From: Setoptus koraiensis
Taxonomy: Eukaryota; Arthropoda
Direction: 5' to 3'
DNA length: 64,000 nt
Assembly (NCBI GenBank): GCA_048013815.1
Contig: CM106585.1
Coordinates: forward strand, 7,006,001 to 7,070,000
The notes below the pieces were generated by a model that was not told the DNA's origin, searched no databases, and saw only the letters and a list, made by a program, of their open reading frames with translations. Of the stretch, positions 31,637 to 41,504 are shown piece by piece (position 1 is the first letter of the stretch; each line of letters begins with the position of its first letter). The translations under genes and the position numbers were made by a program.

Positions 31637-32571
31637 GTGACTCAAGTCTCAAACAAGTGTGACTCAATCTCTGCCCATTCAGATGTCACTTATCTGACAG
31701 AGTCCGAGGTCACCAGCTTCATGTCGAAGATCCGACTTGAGGCCAGAAAATTCAAGGTGGACTTCATTAACCCGAAAGCACTTGACACCCATAACATGAA
31801 TCAGTTAACAGGTCCTTCAGTCTCGAACTTTGAAGTCCTGCTTTCGAATTTGGAGGTTTCTCCATCCGATTCTCAAAATCGCAATGCTGCCGGGCATTGT
31901 CCCATGCGCTTGGGACTCAGTCTGAGGGACTAAGCTCGTTTCACCGATATACACTACTCGACAATCTCGAGAAATGTGAGGGAAATGAGAGATCGTCTGA
32001 CAGACTTGTCCGTCCGCTCCAATATGGGATTTGAAGCTATCAGTCGAGACACCGCACTTGCCCATACAAGAGTTAAGGCGAAGCGCCTCTTTTGCCCAGC
32101 CTATGAGACTGCTGCACCTTTGATTATGGACGGAACGTACATATAGGCCCAATAATCAAATGAATTTAACATCCATCAAATCACATGGTCGATGCAGAAG
32201 GGCCGCCATATGGTCAAGCCTTTCACAGTTTGCAAGACGATGGTTTCATTGGGGCCATGTTAGGGCCATTTCAAGCAAAAAATAACGAAGCCTCCATACT
32301 CAACTCGCAGCTGGCCCAAGCAGGTAGCGAGTTGAAGGAATGGCTTCAAGAATCCGATGTATTCATACTTGACAGAGGCTTGAAGCACACGCTTTACCTG
32401 CTCGACAGACTCGACATCAGAGAGGAGATGCCCTGTTTCATTGCAAAAAGCAAGAAAAAGCCTGAGACGATCGAGGCCAATTGTTCTCGCCAGGTGACAT
32501 CAATCAGATGGGCCAACCAACCAACCAGCAGCAGCAAATGCGACAACAGTAACCAGCAACAACATCACTGA
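31637..32571 (+). pseudogene. DDE_Tnp_4-type transposase, broken
   Basis: This is a cut-and-paste transposase of the DDE superfamily endonuclease type (Harbinger/ISL2EU-related). The N-terminal helical part is at 31700-32000 (SNFEVLLSNLEVS, STISRNVREMRDRL). The catalytic part follows with the first Asp in LIMDGTYI, the motif SMQKGRHMVKPF, GPFQAKNNEASILNS, the second Asp in VFILDRGLK and the Glu in EANCSR, so all three catalytic residues remain. It carries three in-frame stops (near 31931, 32143 and 32152) and a frameshift near 32235. The flanking TTCGAA arrays and HINE-like ends do not show which termini it once used. AATAAA not seen. Confidence 0.8.
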
Positions 32572-33192
32572 CCATCGAACATAGAACAAGCAGCTGAAAC
32601 TCTCATCAGAAATTCGAATTTTCAATTCCGAAGTTCGAATTGTCACCACAGAACTCTGACCACCGAACATCGAACGAGCAGCTGAAACTCTCATCAGGAA
32701 TTCGAATTTTCAATTTTCGAATTTCGAACTTCGAATTGTGACCATCGAACTCTGACCACGGAACTCTGACCATCGAACTCCGACCGAGCAGATGAAACTC
32801 TAATCAGAAATCCGAATGTTCAATTTCGAATTTCGAAGTTCGAAATGTTACCACCGAACTCTGACCATAGAACTAAGAACACTCAACCACTAACTTTGAA
32901 CGAGCAGCTAAAACTCTTATTAGAAATTCGAATTTCCAATTTTGAAGTTCGATTTGTCACCACCGAACTCCTCACAAATTCGACCTAGTCAAATCTACAT
33001 AAGATCGAATACGAAATATTTTCGAGTGAAGCGATAATAGACCAAGTCGAATCTATATAGGAATACATATGTAATGTCTAGCAGGATTCTCACAAATTTG
33101 ACTAAGTCCAACCTCCATAGGATTACATAGTCACGTGAATGAACGTATCTGCCAGAACCACATCAATAGCAGCTTAATTAAAATTAAGCGCT
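32570..33192 (-). mobile_element. HINE-like arm with TTCGAA array and left-type end
   Basis: A TTCGAA array (32570-32975) is followed by the inverse of the h7 left arm (GAAATATTTTCGAGTGAAGC, GGATTACATAGTCACGTGAA) and the terminus GCTTAATTAAAATTAAGCGC. The partner palindrome end could be any of those to the left; the one at 28440 is in suitable orientation. Confidence 0.6.
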
Positions 33193-33200
33193 AATAAAAA

Positions 33201-33378
33201 TTGAGCGCTAATAACTACAAGACTCCATTATCATATACGATGGATCCTCAATATAGTCGGGATCAAGCATTCAATCAGAATGAGAGAGATTTCCTGAAGG
33301 AAATGGTGAGAGAATATTCTCAGATTATCAACTCTCATCGCAATGATGCAAACGCCAAACGTTGCAAGGAGAGAGTTC
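33201..33378 (+). pseudogene. Myb/SANT-like DNA-binding domain, cut by element insertion
   Basis: The frame contains FNQNERDFLKEMVREYSQII, NSHRNDANAKRCKERVRVF, which fits the first helices of the Myb/SANT-like domain found in transposon-derived and regulatory proteins of arthropods (pattern F..eE...L...V..y...I...++.da....+K). The frame then runs into a family E terminus (GGGTGTTCC at 33379), so the rest of the domain is missing. It begins directly after a HINE-like terminus, so the ATG at 33201 may not be the native start. Likely a DNA-transposon accessory gene; a host gene remnant is possible. Confidence 0.5.
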
Positions 33379-34779
33379 GGGTGTTCCATCGAATAGAAGC
33401 CAAGCCCTTTTACCTTCCAACTCGACACCCGGGCCCCGAAGGGGCCCTAAAGAACAGATAAAGTGGATGTTGTTCGGAACACGTACCAAGCCCGATTTCC
33501 TCCAAACTTCACACATGGGTCCGAAGGGGCCCTAAAGAACAAATATAGTGGTCTGGAAGTGCAGAAATTTCTACTTCCGGAGATATGGAAAAATGCATTT
33601 TTCGGGCCTCTGAGGGGCAATACCTCGCACGAGAAGTATGGGGTAGGGTACCTTTTGAGACCACTCTTGGGCCACTTCTACCATCTTTTTTTGTTTTTTT
33701 TTCAAAATGACCCAGTGAAATTTCCGCCAATCCTGTCTTCGGGGCCTTTTTGGGGCTCCAAACAGAAAAAAATCGAAAAATCGCGAAAAAGGCGTGACCG
33801 CGGGCCGAACCGGAAGTGGAACCCGGGTGAAAACACTTCTCTCGAGGTGCTCTACAATACCCATAGAAAGATTTAGGTTATTGTATGGAACACGTACCCA
33901 GCCCGATTTGGGTATTTTGGGTATTTTTGGGTAGGGTATGAGACCGGAAAAGGTATTCCGGAAGTGCGGAAATTCTTCGTTCCCGAGATACCCGAGGTAC
34001 CGCCTTGTGGGTATTTTAAGGTATTTGTGGGCATATTTGGGGCACGGGCGGCAGTGCCATTCCGCATTCACATCCGGTGTGGTACTGATGGTCATTCACC
34101 GAAAGTACAGATGTGTAGATTCTCCCTAGCAGCCACAGGAGCAGAATGAAAGTGATTTAACTTAGGAAGGCTCTTCGTTTCATCGAGGGGATTCTGAGCA
34201 CGCACTTTGGGGCTGTGCCCCTCAGGAGCTGCCACGATGTGCGGGTGGGCCTTCGGCCCACCCGCACAGGCCGGCCTACCGTCCACGCCGTCGGCCTCCG
34301 GCCGACAGCGGGAAGATTGACGGCATGCCTCGTGACGGCCCTACGGGCCGTCCCGCATCCCGGGAAAGGATTGTTTTCCGTAGGCTGGGGGTCGAGTGGG
34401 CGGGGCCCGCGATCGGGCCGGGTTCTGTTCGGCCTCGCGTTCAAGTTGCAAGCCTGAATGAACAATTATGCCAAACAGATTCCTCAATTCGCGTTAATTC
34501 TCGGACCGGAAGTGCTAGATATAGAAAACAGTGAATTTCTCGGGATCGAATTGTCAAATATGATTTCATTTGATGCCATATTGCGACGAGAGCTGTGCGT
34601 TCATGCCAAAATTTACGATATAAGACTTCTGTGAGACCAATAAAACGGATTTTTCGATATCTCCGGAAGTAAAAATTTCCGCACTTCCGGACTAATTTAT
34701 TTGTTCTTTGGGGCCCCTTCGGGGCCCATGTGTGGAGTTTGGAGGAAATCGGGCTGGGTACGTGTTCCATACAACACCC
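33379..34779 (+). mobile_element. Family E element, composite, with second core type
   Basis: Left-type termini occur at 33379 and again at about 33469 (GTTGTTCGGAACACGTACC), and a further inner copy at about 33884. The right end is TACGTGTTCCATACAACACCC. Palindromes of the type GGGCCCC-TTC-GGGGCCC lie near both ends. The second core type is at 34236-34430. I see no clear 8-bp flanking repeat. Confidence 0.6.
34236..34430. other. Second structured core type of family E
   Basis: Strong hairpins follow one another: GCGGGTGGGCC-TTC-GGCCCACCCGC, GTCGGCC-TCC-GGCCGAC, GACGGCC-CTAC-GGGCCGTC and GGCCCG-CGAT-CGGGCC. The last is shared with 21346-21510, where only the loop differs (TGAT). Confidence 0.65.
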
Positions 34780-34799
34780 AAGATTTACTCGAAAACTCA

Positions 34800-35125
34800 C
34801 ATCTCAAAAACAGCCCATTTTGCAACACATCCTTAACCTCATTTTTGGCAGTTTCCGCGTAATCTGGGCGGTTGAGCCGCCCAGGGTGGGCATGCCGGGC
34901 TGGGCGCCCTCCTGCCCCCAACACTAGCCTCGATATTTTTCGATGGCCTTTGAATGTATAATGATGAAGAGATAAGTAGAAATCACAAGTTTAATGACAT
35001 GGATTAGTTTATTTAACATTTTAAATTTCAAACATAAAACTTTGTTATCATGAGGACATATAGTTGTTAATTTAGAATGTGTGTGGTGCTTCAATTTATC
35101 GTTGCAAATATTTTTTAGTTTCTTG
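34800..35125. other. Repeat-to-gene boundary and Jun downstream region
   Basis: The last element-like sequence (GGCGGTTGAGCCGCC near 34868) ends by about 34930. From there on I find none of the families of the left half. The AT-rich stretch 34930-35125 lies downstream of the Jun stop and may include its 3' UTR. Confidence 0.55.
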
Positions 35126-35131
35126 TTTATT
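35126..35131 (-). terminator. Candidate Jun polyadenylation signal
   Basis: AATAAA on the minus strand about 30 bases past the Jun stop codon; a second one lies at about 35007-35012. Confidence 0.4.
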
Positions 35132-35160
35132 TCTCTTTCCGTTCACTATTACAAATGCCG

Positions 35161-36594
35161 CTATTGCATGAGATGCTCGCCACCGCCGCCAAGACGGCAT
35201 CCAGATTTCTTGTGTCGTTCCAATTCGTTGGTTGCCCTCTTTAGACGCTCCTCGAGCTGGGCCACTTGTTCCTCCAATTGTGTTATTCTTTCAACTTTAC
35301 GTTTTCGGCATTTTGAGGCAGCCAGTCTATTGCGTTCGCGCTTACGCTCGATTTTCATTTTGTCCTGACTGTCGATCATGGAGCTATGCTGATCCGGTGA
35401 GTTGGACGAGAATATGTTTCCATCAGTGGCTAACAATAAATAAGGCTGTTGTTGTTGCTGACGACTATTGTTGGACATTTGACTCATTGAGTTTGTTAAT
35501 GGGAGAAACTTGGGCGAGTAGCTCGAGTCCATCGACGACGAACAAGACTGATCGGATATCCTCCTGACTGACAATGGTATATTAATGTTCAGCATGTCAT
35601 TTTCACTATTGTTGTTCATCAGCGGTAGGGCATCTTGCTGGTGAGGTAAAACAGCATCGTGTCGCTTATTTGGGGCCGTTTTATCGGAGAACGATTGCTG
35701 TTGTTGCGTGTCTCTGGTTGTGTTTTGTTGTTGTCTCTGTTGTTCGGCGTCCTTAGCATTTATTTCTGCCTCGTCCAACTCAAAAAGAGGCGTAGGCAGC
35801 AGTGGGTCTGTTTTGGTGCAATCATGGCTGTCTCTTTGGTTTGCTTGGCGATGATTGGCGGTGGTGTTGGTGGTGGTATCCTTTTGATTGGCATGCTTGT
35901 GATTGTAAGTAGAGTTTGAATTGTCCTCGTTATTGTGAGTGCCCGATTGTTGCAAATTGTCTCTGTGGTTGTTGTCATCGTTGTTGCATGTATTATCATG
36001 TATATTATCACCAGGACGATGGGCTGCACCGCTGAGATTATAATTGGACAATGTTGAGACATTGTTGCCACTCGCTTGTTGGCCAGCCGTGGGCGATGTG
36101 GCGGCCGATTGTTGGCCACTGGCCAAAATATCTCTAATTGGCTCAAATAGTGGCGTTTGTAACGATCGAATTTGCTGTAGTTGCCTTTCAATGTCCGAGG
36201 TGGGCGTCAGTGAGGCCGAACTAAAATTAATTGTCCTGTTATTGGCGTCGGTTAGGTTATCCTGGTTGTGAGAGTTTGCTCTGGAGTAGTGGCTCACTCC
36301 GAGCGTACTTAACGAGCTACCGGGCGACGGAAGCAACATGGAGGTTGTGGTGGGAGTAGGCAGGCCCTCGAACAAGTCGAATTGGCTGGCAAATTGTGAC
36401 ACATTGTCATCGAGCTCTGGCGTGGTAAGCGCCAGGCTGGAGGCCCAATCGGGCGAGTTGTCACTGCCGTCCGATTGTTGCTTTTGTTGCTGCGTTTGAT
36501 CTTGCATTTTGCAAATTCTTTTCGGTTGCTTGAAGTCGAGGGTCAGGCAGCGCTTGTCGGCGTTGTGCGAACCCAATATGTCGCCCTTGACCAT
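35161..36594 (-). CDS. Jun: Jun-type bZIP transcription factor (AP-1 subunit)
   Basis: This is a nuclear DNA-binding protein that in other animals pairs with Fos or itself on TGACTCA sites downstream of JNK signalling. It has 477 residues from the first ATG of the exon. Residues 14-23 resemble the conserved LTLDF segment. Ser/Thr-Pro sites at S47, T58 (LTTPELDD), T80 and S90 fit JNK targets. The middle is Gln/Asn/Ser-rich. The basic region at 413-436 ([16 protein letters not shown]) is diagnostic of Jun. The zipper that follows is short: L440, L447, A454, H461, then SGCRL as in Jun. The frame stays open upstream to a CAG acceptor at 36678 ([17 protein letters not shown]), so the real start may lie in an earlier exon. 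Glutamine tracts and short zipper are unusual; identity is firm. Confidence 0.9.
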   Translation of the reverse strand: MVKGDILGSHNADKRCLTLDFKQPKRICKMQDQTQQQKQQSDGSDNSPDWASSLALTTPELDDNVSQFASQFDLFEGLPTPTTTSMLLPSPGSSLSTLGVSHYSRANSHNQDNLTDANNRTINFSSASLTPTSDIERQLQQIRSLQTPLFEPIRDILASGQQSAATSPTAGQQASGNNVSTLSNYNLSGAAHRPGDNIHDNTCNNDDNNHRDNLQQSGTHNNEDNSNSTYNHKHANQKDTTTNTTANHRQANQRDSHDCTKTDPLLPTPLFELDEAEINAKDAEQQRQQQNTTRDTQQQQSFSDKTAPNKRHDAVLPHQQDALPLMNNNSENDMLNINIPLSVRRISDQSCSSSMDSSYSPKFLPLTNSMSQMSNNSRQQQQQPYLLLATDGNIFSSNSPDQHSSMIDSQDKMKIERKRERNRLAASKCRKRKVERITQLEEQVAQLEERLKRATNELERHKKSGCRLGGGGEHLMQ

Positions 36595-36677
36595 GTTGAG
36601 GCTGTTGATCTGGTCGGCCGCAATACTGTCTGTGACCTGTTGATCGGGCGCTATGACGCAAATTGGCTGGCCGGACT
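36595..36677 (-). CDS. Jun: Possible N-terminal extension of Jun in the same exon
   Basis: From TTTGCAG at 36678 the Jun frame is open without an ATG until 36594 and gives [19 protein letters not shown]. If translated, an upstream exon ending in phase 1 must supply the start. Otherwise it is 5' UTR of exon 2. Candidate exon 1 sequence lies at 36840-37400 but I cannot fix its donor. Confidence 0.4.
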
Positions 36678-36730
36678 CTGCAAATGAATGTCAAATATAC
36701 TGATTGGGACTGTATTGCTGATTTGCTAAT

Positions 36731-36777
36731 TGCACGTTGTTAATTACATCGATGATTGATGAAATTAACAACGTGCA
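36731..36777. repeat. Perfect 15-bp inverted repeat before the Jun exon
   Basis: TGCACGTTGTTAATT (36731-36745) and AATTAACAACGTGCA (36763-36777) are separated by 17 bases. In the transcript this stem would sit about 55 nt upstream of the 3' splice site. Confidence 0.85.
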
Positions 36778-36859
36778 CAAAATGAAGCCGCCTTTTTGGG
36801 CAAATGAGAACTATCGAGAAAGCGGCGCGGCGCTCTGGGTTTACCCCGTGCAAGTACAA

Positions 36860-36867
36860 TGACGTCA
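36860..36867. promoter_or_regulatory. Consensus CRE (TGACGTCA)
   Basis: A full 8-bp palindromic site for ATF/CREB and Jun/ATF dimers, 180 bases upstream of the Jun exon acceptor on the transcript strand. Confidence 0.55.
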
Positions 36868-36971
36868 ATGGGATGAACTTGTTCGCACTAAATCGCACAC
36901 ACACAACACAAACAAACAAACAACAACAACAACAACAACGGCCAGGGCAAGAGATAATTCTTGGAAAACGA

Positions 36972-36978
36972 TGACTCA
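36972..36978. promoter_or_regulatory. Consensus AP-1 site (TGACTCA)
   Basis: A perfect TRE in the context ATGACTCAT lies within the putative 5' region of Jun, matching the autoregulatory logic known for vertebrate c-jun. It also falls inside an open minus-strand frame with a polyglutamine run (about 37000-37082), so a coding role for this stretch is not excluded. Confidence 0.55.
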
Positions 36979-37374
36979 TCGTCGGCAGCAAGTTTGCGCT
37001 CGCCGACAGCAGCGCCAACAACAACCTGTTGCACTGGCAGTTGTTGCTGTTGTTGTTGCTGCTGTTGTTGTTGGTGGTGGCCTGTAAACATTGGGATGAA
37101 CGGTTGCAACTCGGTTGTTGCTCGCTCGCCACTTATTAAAAAGTTTATCCTGCTATTGTGATCGCCAGAGACTTTATCAGAGTCAACAAGTGGCCCCTTT
37201 CTCCGCACCAAACGTGTCCCTGGTTGTTGCCGTATGCCGGTTATCTGTCTGCAAACAGCTCCACAATTCCATATTAGATCGCCCGACAAATCTCAGCACA
37301 AATCGCTGCTCGGCTGTGCCTGTCTGTCATACACACTTTGCCAGAGTGACTCTGGCACTCGATCCAAAATTAAT

Positions 37375-37398
37375 TGTAAATATCCGCGGATATTTACA
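37375..37398. promoter_or_regulatory. 24-bp perfect palindrome with facing forkhead-like motifs
   Basis: TGTAAATATCC and its inverse GGATATTTACA meet at GCGC-like centre CGCG. GTAAATA/TATTTAC is the forkhead core. It lies where transcription would start about 30 bases downstream of the TATA box at 37424-37433. Confidence 0.5.
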
Positions 37399-37423
37399 CT
37401 GTGTGTGTGTGCTCTCACTCGAG

Positions 37424-37433
37424 CCTATTTATA
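37424..37433 (-). promoter_or_regulatory. Candidate Jun TATA box
   Basis: TATAAATAGG on the minus strand, oriented toward Jun. It places a transcription start near 37395-37405 and a 5' region of about 0.7 kb before the Jun main exon. Confidence 0.5.
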
Positions 37434-38310
37434 CTACTCACAGTCAATAGTCAGTATAGTTTCGCTCAGTGACTAGAGGAAGCGACCGGCCACATTCTTG
37501 TCTTGCCAGCGATGTTACCTTGGTGTTGGTGTTGCTATTTGTTCTAGTTATAGTATCGTCACTAGTGCAAATCCAACAGAGAGCGAGATTTGTTTGGCTG
37601 TTTGTTTATTTGCTTTTCGTCGTTGTTTTGTCAGCGACCAGCAACAGTTTTATATTTCACACTCATCTCGAGCAAACGCACTTTTTATGATCCCTCGAGC
37701 TAGGGAAAACACACACACACACACACGGTCATATATTCATGTATGTATATTTGACAAATAACGACAATCGCTTGCCATTTTTACATCGCTTGATGGCACT
37801 GACTGATTATCCAACAATTGTAATGCACAACTATTTATATATATCAGTGAGAGAGAGAGAGAGAGAGAGAGCAACAAACAAAAAACCATCACTCGTCGAC
37901 ATGTCGCTACATGAGATCGATCGCGGAAAAACCATTGTTTTATTCATTTACATCAGTGTCGTCAGATCAAAATCTAATCCTACTAATTGTTTACCCACAA
38001 GGTGCTGCTGTTCTCTATTTGCACACCAACAACCACCATCTTGGCCGGCAAGCCCCACGCTTGTCTACTGACAACGAGTTCTACTGAAAGCGCAATTCCC
38101 TGCTCGAATATCCAGTTTATACCCTAAATCATGCAACATGTAACATGGAAGAGTTCGCATACATGTCGCTTCCAAGATGACAAACTGCCTATCTAATGTC
38201 GCTAACACCAACGGATATTGTTTGTTCTGTCAACCTCTTTATTTCACTGTGTCAATGATGCAATGAACGCATAAATTCAACAAACAATTGGCACACTATT
38301 GGCCCCAACT
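37434..38310. other. Intergenic region between Fife-like and Jun
   Basis: No gene. Microsatellites are (AC)n at 37709-37726 and (GA)n at 37847-37871. Much of it probably serves as Jun upstream sequence and the Fife-like 3' UTR and downstream flank. Confidence 0.5.
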
Positions 38311-38312
38311 TG

Positions 38313-38318
38313 TTTATT
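38313..38318 (-). terminator. Candidate Fife-like polyadenylation signal
   Basis: AATAAA on the minus strand, 54 bases past the stop codon of the Fife-like gene. Confidence 0.45.
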
Positions 38319-38371
38319 TAATTATCAACTAGATTGATCAGATGTGCTTGTACAGGCAATTGTTATCATTT

Positions 38372-38875
38372 CTAATCGTCGTCGTGCAATCCCGTCACCA
38401 AATCCATTGGACGCAACTTGTACCAGCCTATGGTGAGCTTGTCGAGTACCATTTGATTTATTTGTATTTCAACTCCACCTATGGGACAATTTGGTTCGAA
38501 TTTCTTTTGTTTGCGCCACACACTCACCAAGAGTGTCCTGTCGTAAATAATGGAGCCGTCATACTTGATGGTTTGCTTATAAATGGGATCGCATGATTGC
38601 GGCACAACACGAGTCTTCTTCTTGTAATGGCGCGAACGATTTTTCAGATAGGTCTTCACGTAGGTGTCTGCGCAAATGAGAAGGCGATAAATAGTTGGTT
38701 ACAATTAACTAATAATCAATAAGCATCTCACTCAAAGTTATCGTAGTTGTTTACTCACCTGGCAACTCGCTCGCACAACCTACAGGGTTCCACTTGAGAT
38801 CTCTGGCACATATCACATCTATCTCCAGTTGACCCTTGGTCATGATGAAGCTCAGCTTTATTTCGCCAACGTATT
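38372..38875 (-). CDS. Fife: Exons 8-9: C2B domain and C-terminus
   Basis: Exon 8 (38875-38759) gives YVGEIKLSFIMTKGQLEIDV and ICARDLKWNP; exon 9 (38667-38372) gives TYVKTYLKNRSRHYKKKTRV, DPIYKQTIKYD, LLVSVWRKQKKF and TIGWYKLRPM. That is the RIM-type C2B, including the K-K-K-T-R segment and the WYKL end. Few acidic calcium-binding residues remain in the loops, as in RIM C2B, so calcium-independent function is likely. The protein ends 13 residues after WYKL with an acidic tip. Confidence 0.9.
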
Positions 38876-41473
38876 CTGTGCTCGCAAAAGAAAAGTGAAG
38901 AAATAAGACAGAAATGATAATGTTCAGTTCAGTATGATGGTTGAGTTACTTCAATTTATCCACACAGATATATCAACATGTTATTTGTTGAATGTAGCGC
39001 ACCTTGTTGCCGGTTCAAGTGGTCCACTATGGCCACGTCAATGGGTGCGTCCGAGCTAGAGGTTGTGGTTGAGTTGCTGGATCGTCGACTGTCCGTTTCT
39101 TTGTCGCGATCCTCGTGATTGAATTGATTGACCAGGTCGTCGTTGTTGCCCTTAGTCAAGCTCATAGTTCTTTTCAAGCGGCGCACCGTTTGCATCGCAA
39201 ACGAATTCTTCCTAGGCGGGCTCTGTCCGCTCACGACGGTCCCTCCCGAGTCACGCCTCACTTGGCCGGCAAAGCTGCCCGAACTGGGTCCCGAGCTCGA
39301 GCCTCTGTGCATCGCCAGAGACTGCTGTTGCATTTGCTGGTGGAAAGGGGCCCCACTGTCGGCTGCAGTTGTTGTTGTGGGCGCACTTGGGGCGCCACTA
39401 TCGCTGTTGTTGTTGTTGTTGTTTGTCTTAGCGGAGGCAAGTGTGGAGCCGAGCGCCGAGCTCAACGAGTTTCTCGGGCTGCTCTTGATTATGTTGTAGC
39501 TGGGCACCACCACTTGTTGCTGAGGCACGCAACTCATACTGGTCAAGCTCAGGTTGGTGTCCGACAGTGGGTTGTTGTCGCCACTTTTCATGCTGTCTCT
39601 GTCGTCGGCGCCATTTCTCAGCATGTCAACACTTTTGTCCATGGACAGTTGCTTGTTGTTGCTGTTGACAAACATACAATTGCGCTGCTGTTGTTTGTTG
39701 GCGGCGATGCTGTTGCTCGCCGTCACCTGTAGTGGTCGGCTGTCGCCCACGTCGATGGCCGATATAGAGCGGCGTCCCTGATCCGAGCTGAGCCTATTGA
39801 GTAATTTCCTGCTCGACGACAGCACCACCTCATCGCTTGCTCGTCTAACGGGCTGCACCGATTGATTTGAGTAGTACTGAGACGACTGGTGCGACAGCAC
39901 TTGCAGTTGGTGCGCTTGTTGTTGCTGTTGCAAATGTTGCTGCTGATTGGCCTGGCTAAGGCGATAATTAATGAGGAATCTCTGGTCGAAATTGTTGTCT
40001 ATGTCGCGCTGAGACGAGCTCTTGTAGCCCGTGGCCAGTGGTCCGTTTTCAAAGGGTCTCTGCTGGTGCTGTTGGTGGTGGTGCTGTTGTTGTTGTTGTT
40101 GCGCCCACATATCGTTGTTAACGTTGTTGGTGTTAGTTTGTGACAATTGATTGTGAGACAATTGGTGACTTATGGAATTGCGAGCTGCTATAAATGGCGA
40201 GGCGCCATCAACGAGATGCTGCTGACTGTTGCCAGTGGTGTTCTGATTTAAGTTTACTATCATCATAGCGACATCAGCATAACGATATCAGATAAAACAA
40301 ACGTACGCACGATCGCAATACATAATACATCATCATACATGGTCATGATAGTGATTGTGTTGTAATAATAGGTAACAAACAAACAAAAAAATAATTATTT
40401 CTAAGTTAGTGCTGTGTGTCTACGCAAAAGCGAAACAAAAGTGTAATAATTCAAATAATAATAATTGTTGTGCAACAATCACACCACATAACATGAACAA
40501 CAAATTCACGAGATGCGAGAGACATAAAACGAGCGAGACAGCAATAATGCAAGCTTTTAGGCAACGCTGGCCAACAGCAACAATAAGCAAATTATTATCC
40601 TTTTTATTTTGAACCAAATTTATAGATAGATGGTTTATATTGGTAGATGGTAACTATACGCTACCTATGAGGTCGTTGAGGGATTTGCGCCGCTCACAGG
40701 GCGACATCACCGGCAATCTGAGTGTCCACCAATCAGTGTTTCGTTCACGGGCACTTTGTATGGGTATGAGAGTCTCGCAAATGGGCACGGGTTTTGTTGT
40801 GGTCAGCGTCGACTGATCCTCGTAGCGCCAAATACTTATTTCGAAGGCCATCTTATGCACCTGTTTGCACACAATTCACCGGTCAAAAGCGATAATTGAG
40901 GTAATGAGTATTTTGGCGTCATTCATTAGCAAGCGACTCATTAACGCGAATCTATTACAAGTTCATTAGTGGCTTGGCTCAACGAGGGCAGGGCACTCAC
41001 CTTGTCTATGGGGAAGTTTTGGAATATTATCGTCTCGTTCCATTCCATATTTTGGCACGGTTGTGTCTTGCAAGGCTTGAATTTGTTTCTGTTTGGCATT
41101 GTGTTCGGTGCGTGTGACAATAGACGATACAGACGATATATTAGAGACAGGTTGGCGTGCCACGTTCCAAGGGAAAAGTCGCGCTCCCTAGCGAACGAGC
41201 AACTAAGGAGCAGGACTTTTCAGCAGATAAAGCGCTAATTGGAGAACAGCATCGGGCAATTCTGGTGATATTCACAATATGAATATCACCGGTACTTACG
41301 ATTTTGGCAATATGGTGATGAGGACATAGTGCTGGTCGTGAAGTGGGGCCGGCACGCCTCGGGCGGACATTATCACAATTTGTAGCTCGGAACGGCGCTC
41401 ATTGACGCACACCTGTATGAGAATGTGGCCGCACTGTTCGTTGACTGCTCGACCGGAAGTGCCCAGTTGATGC

Positions 41474-41504
<31 letters not shown>

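Noticed and set aside
34092-34465. GC-rich overlapping frames around 34.3 kb
   Set aside because: They run through the second hairpin core of a family E element.
36740-37132. Minus-strand Asn/Ser/Cys-rich frame near Jun
   Set aside because: It is an out-of-frame reading of the CAA/CAG tract; the region is better taken as the Jun 5' region.
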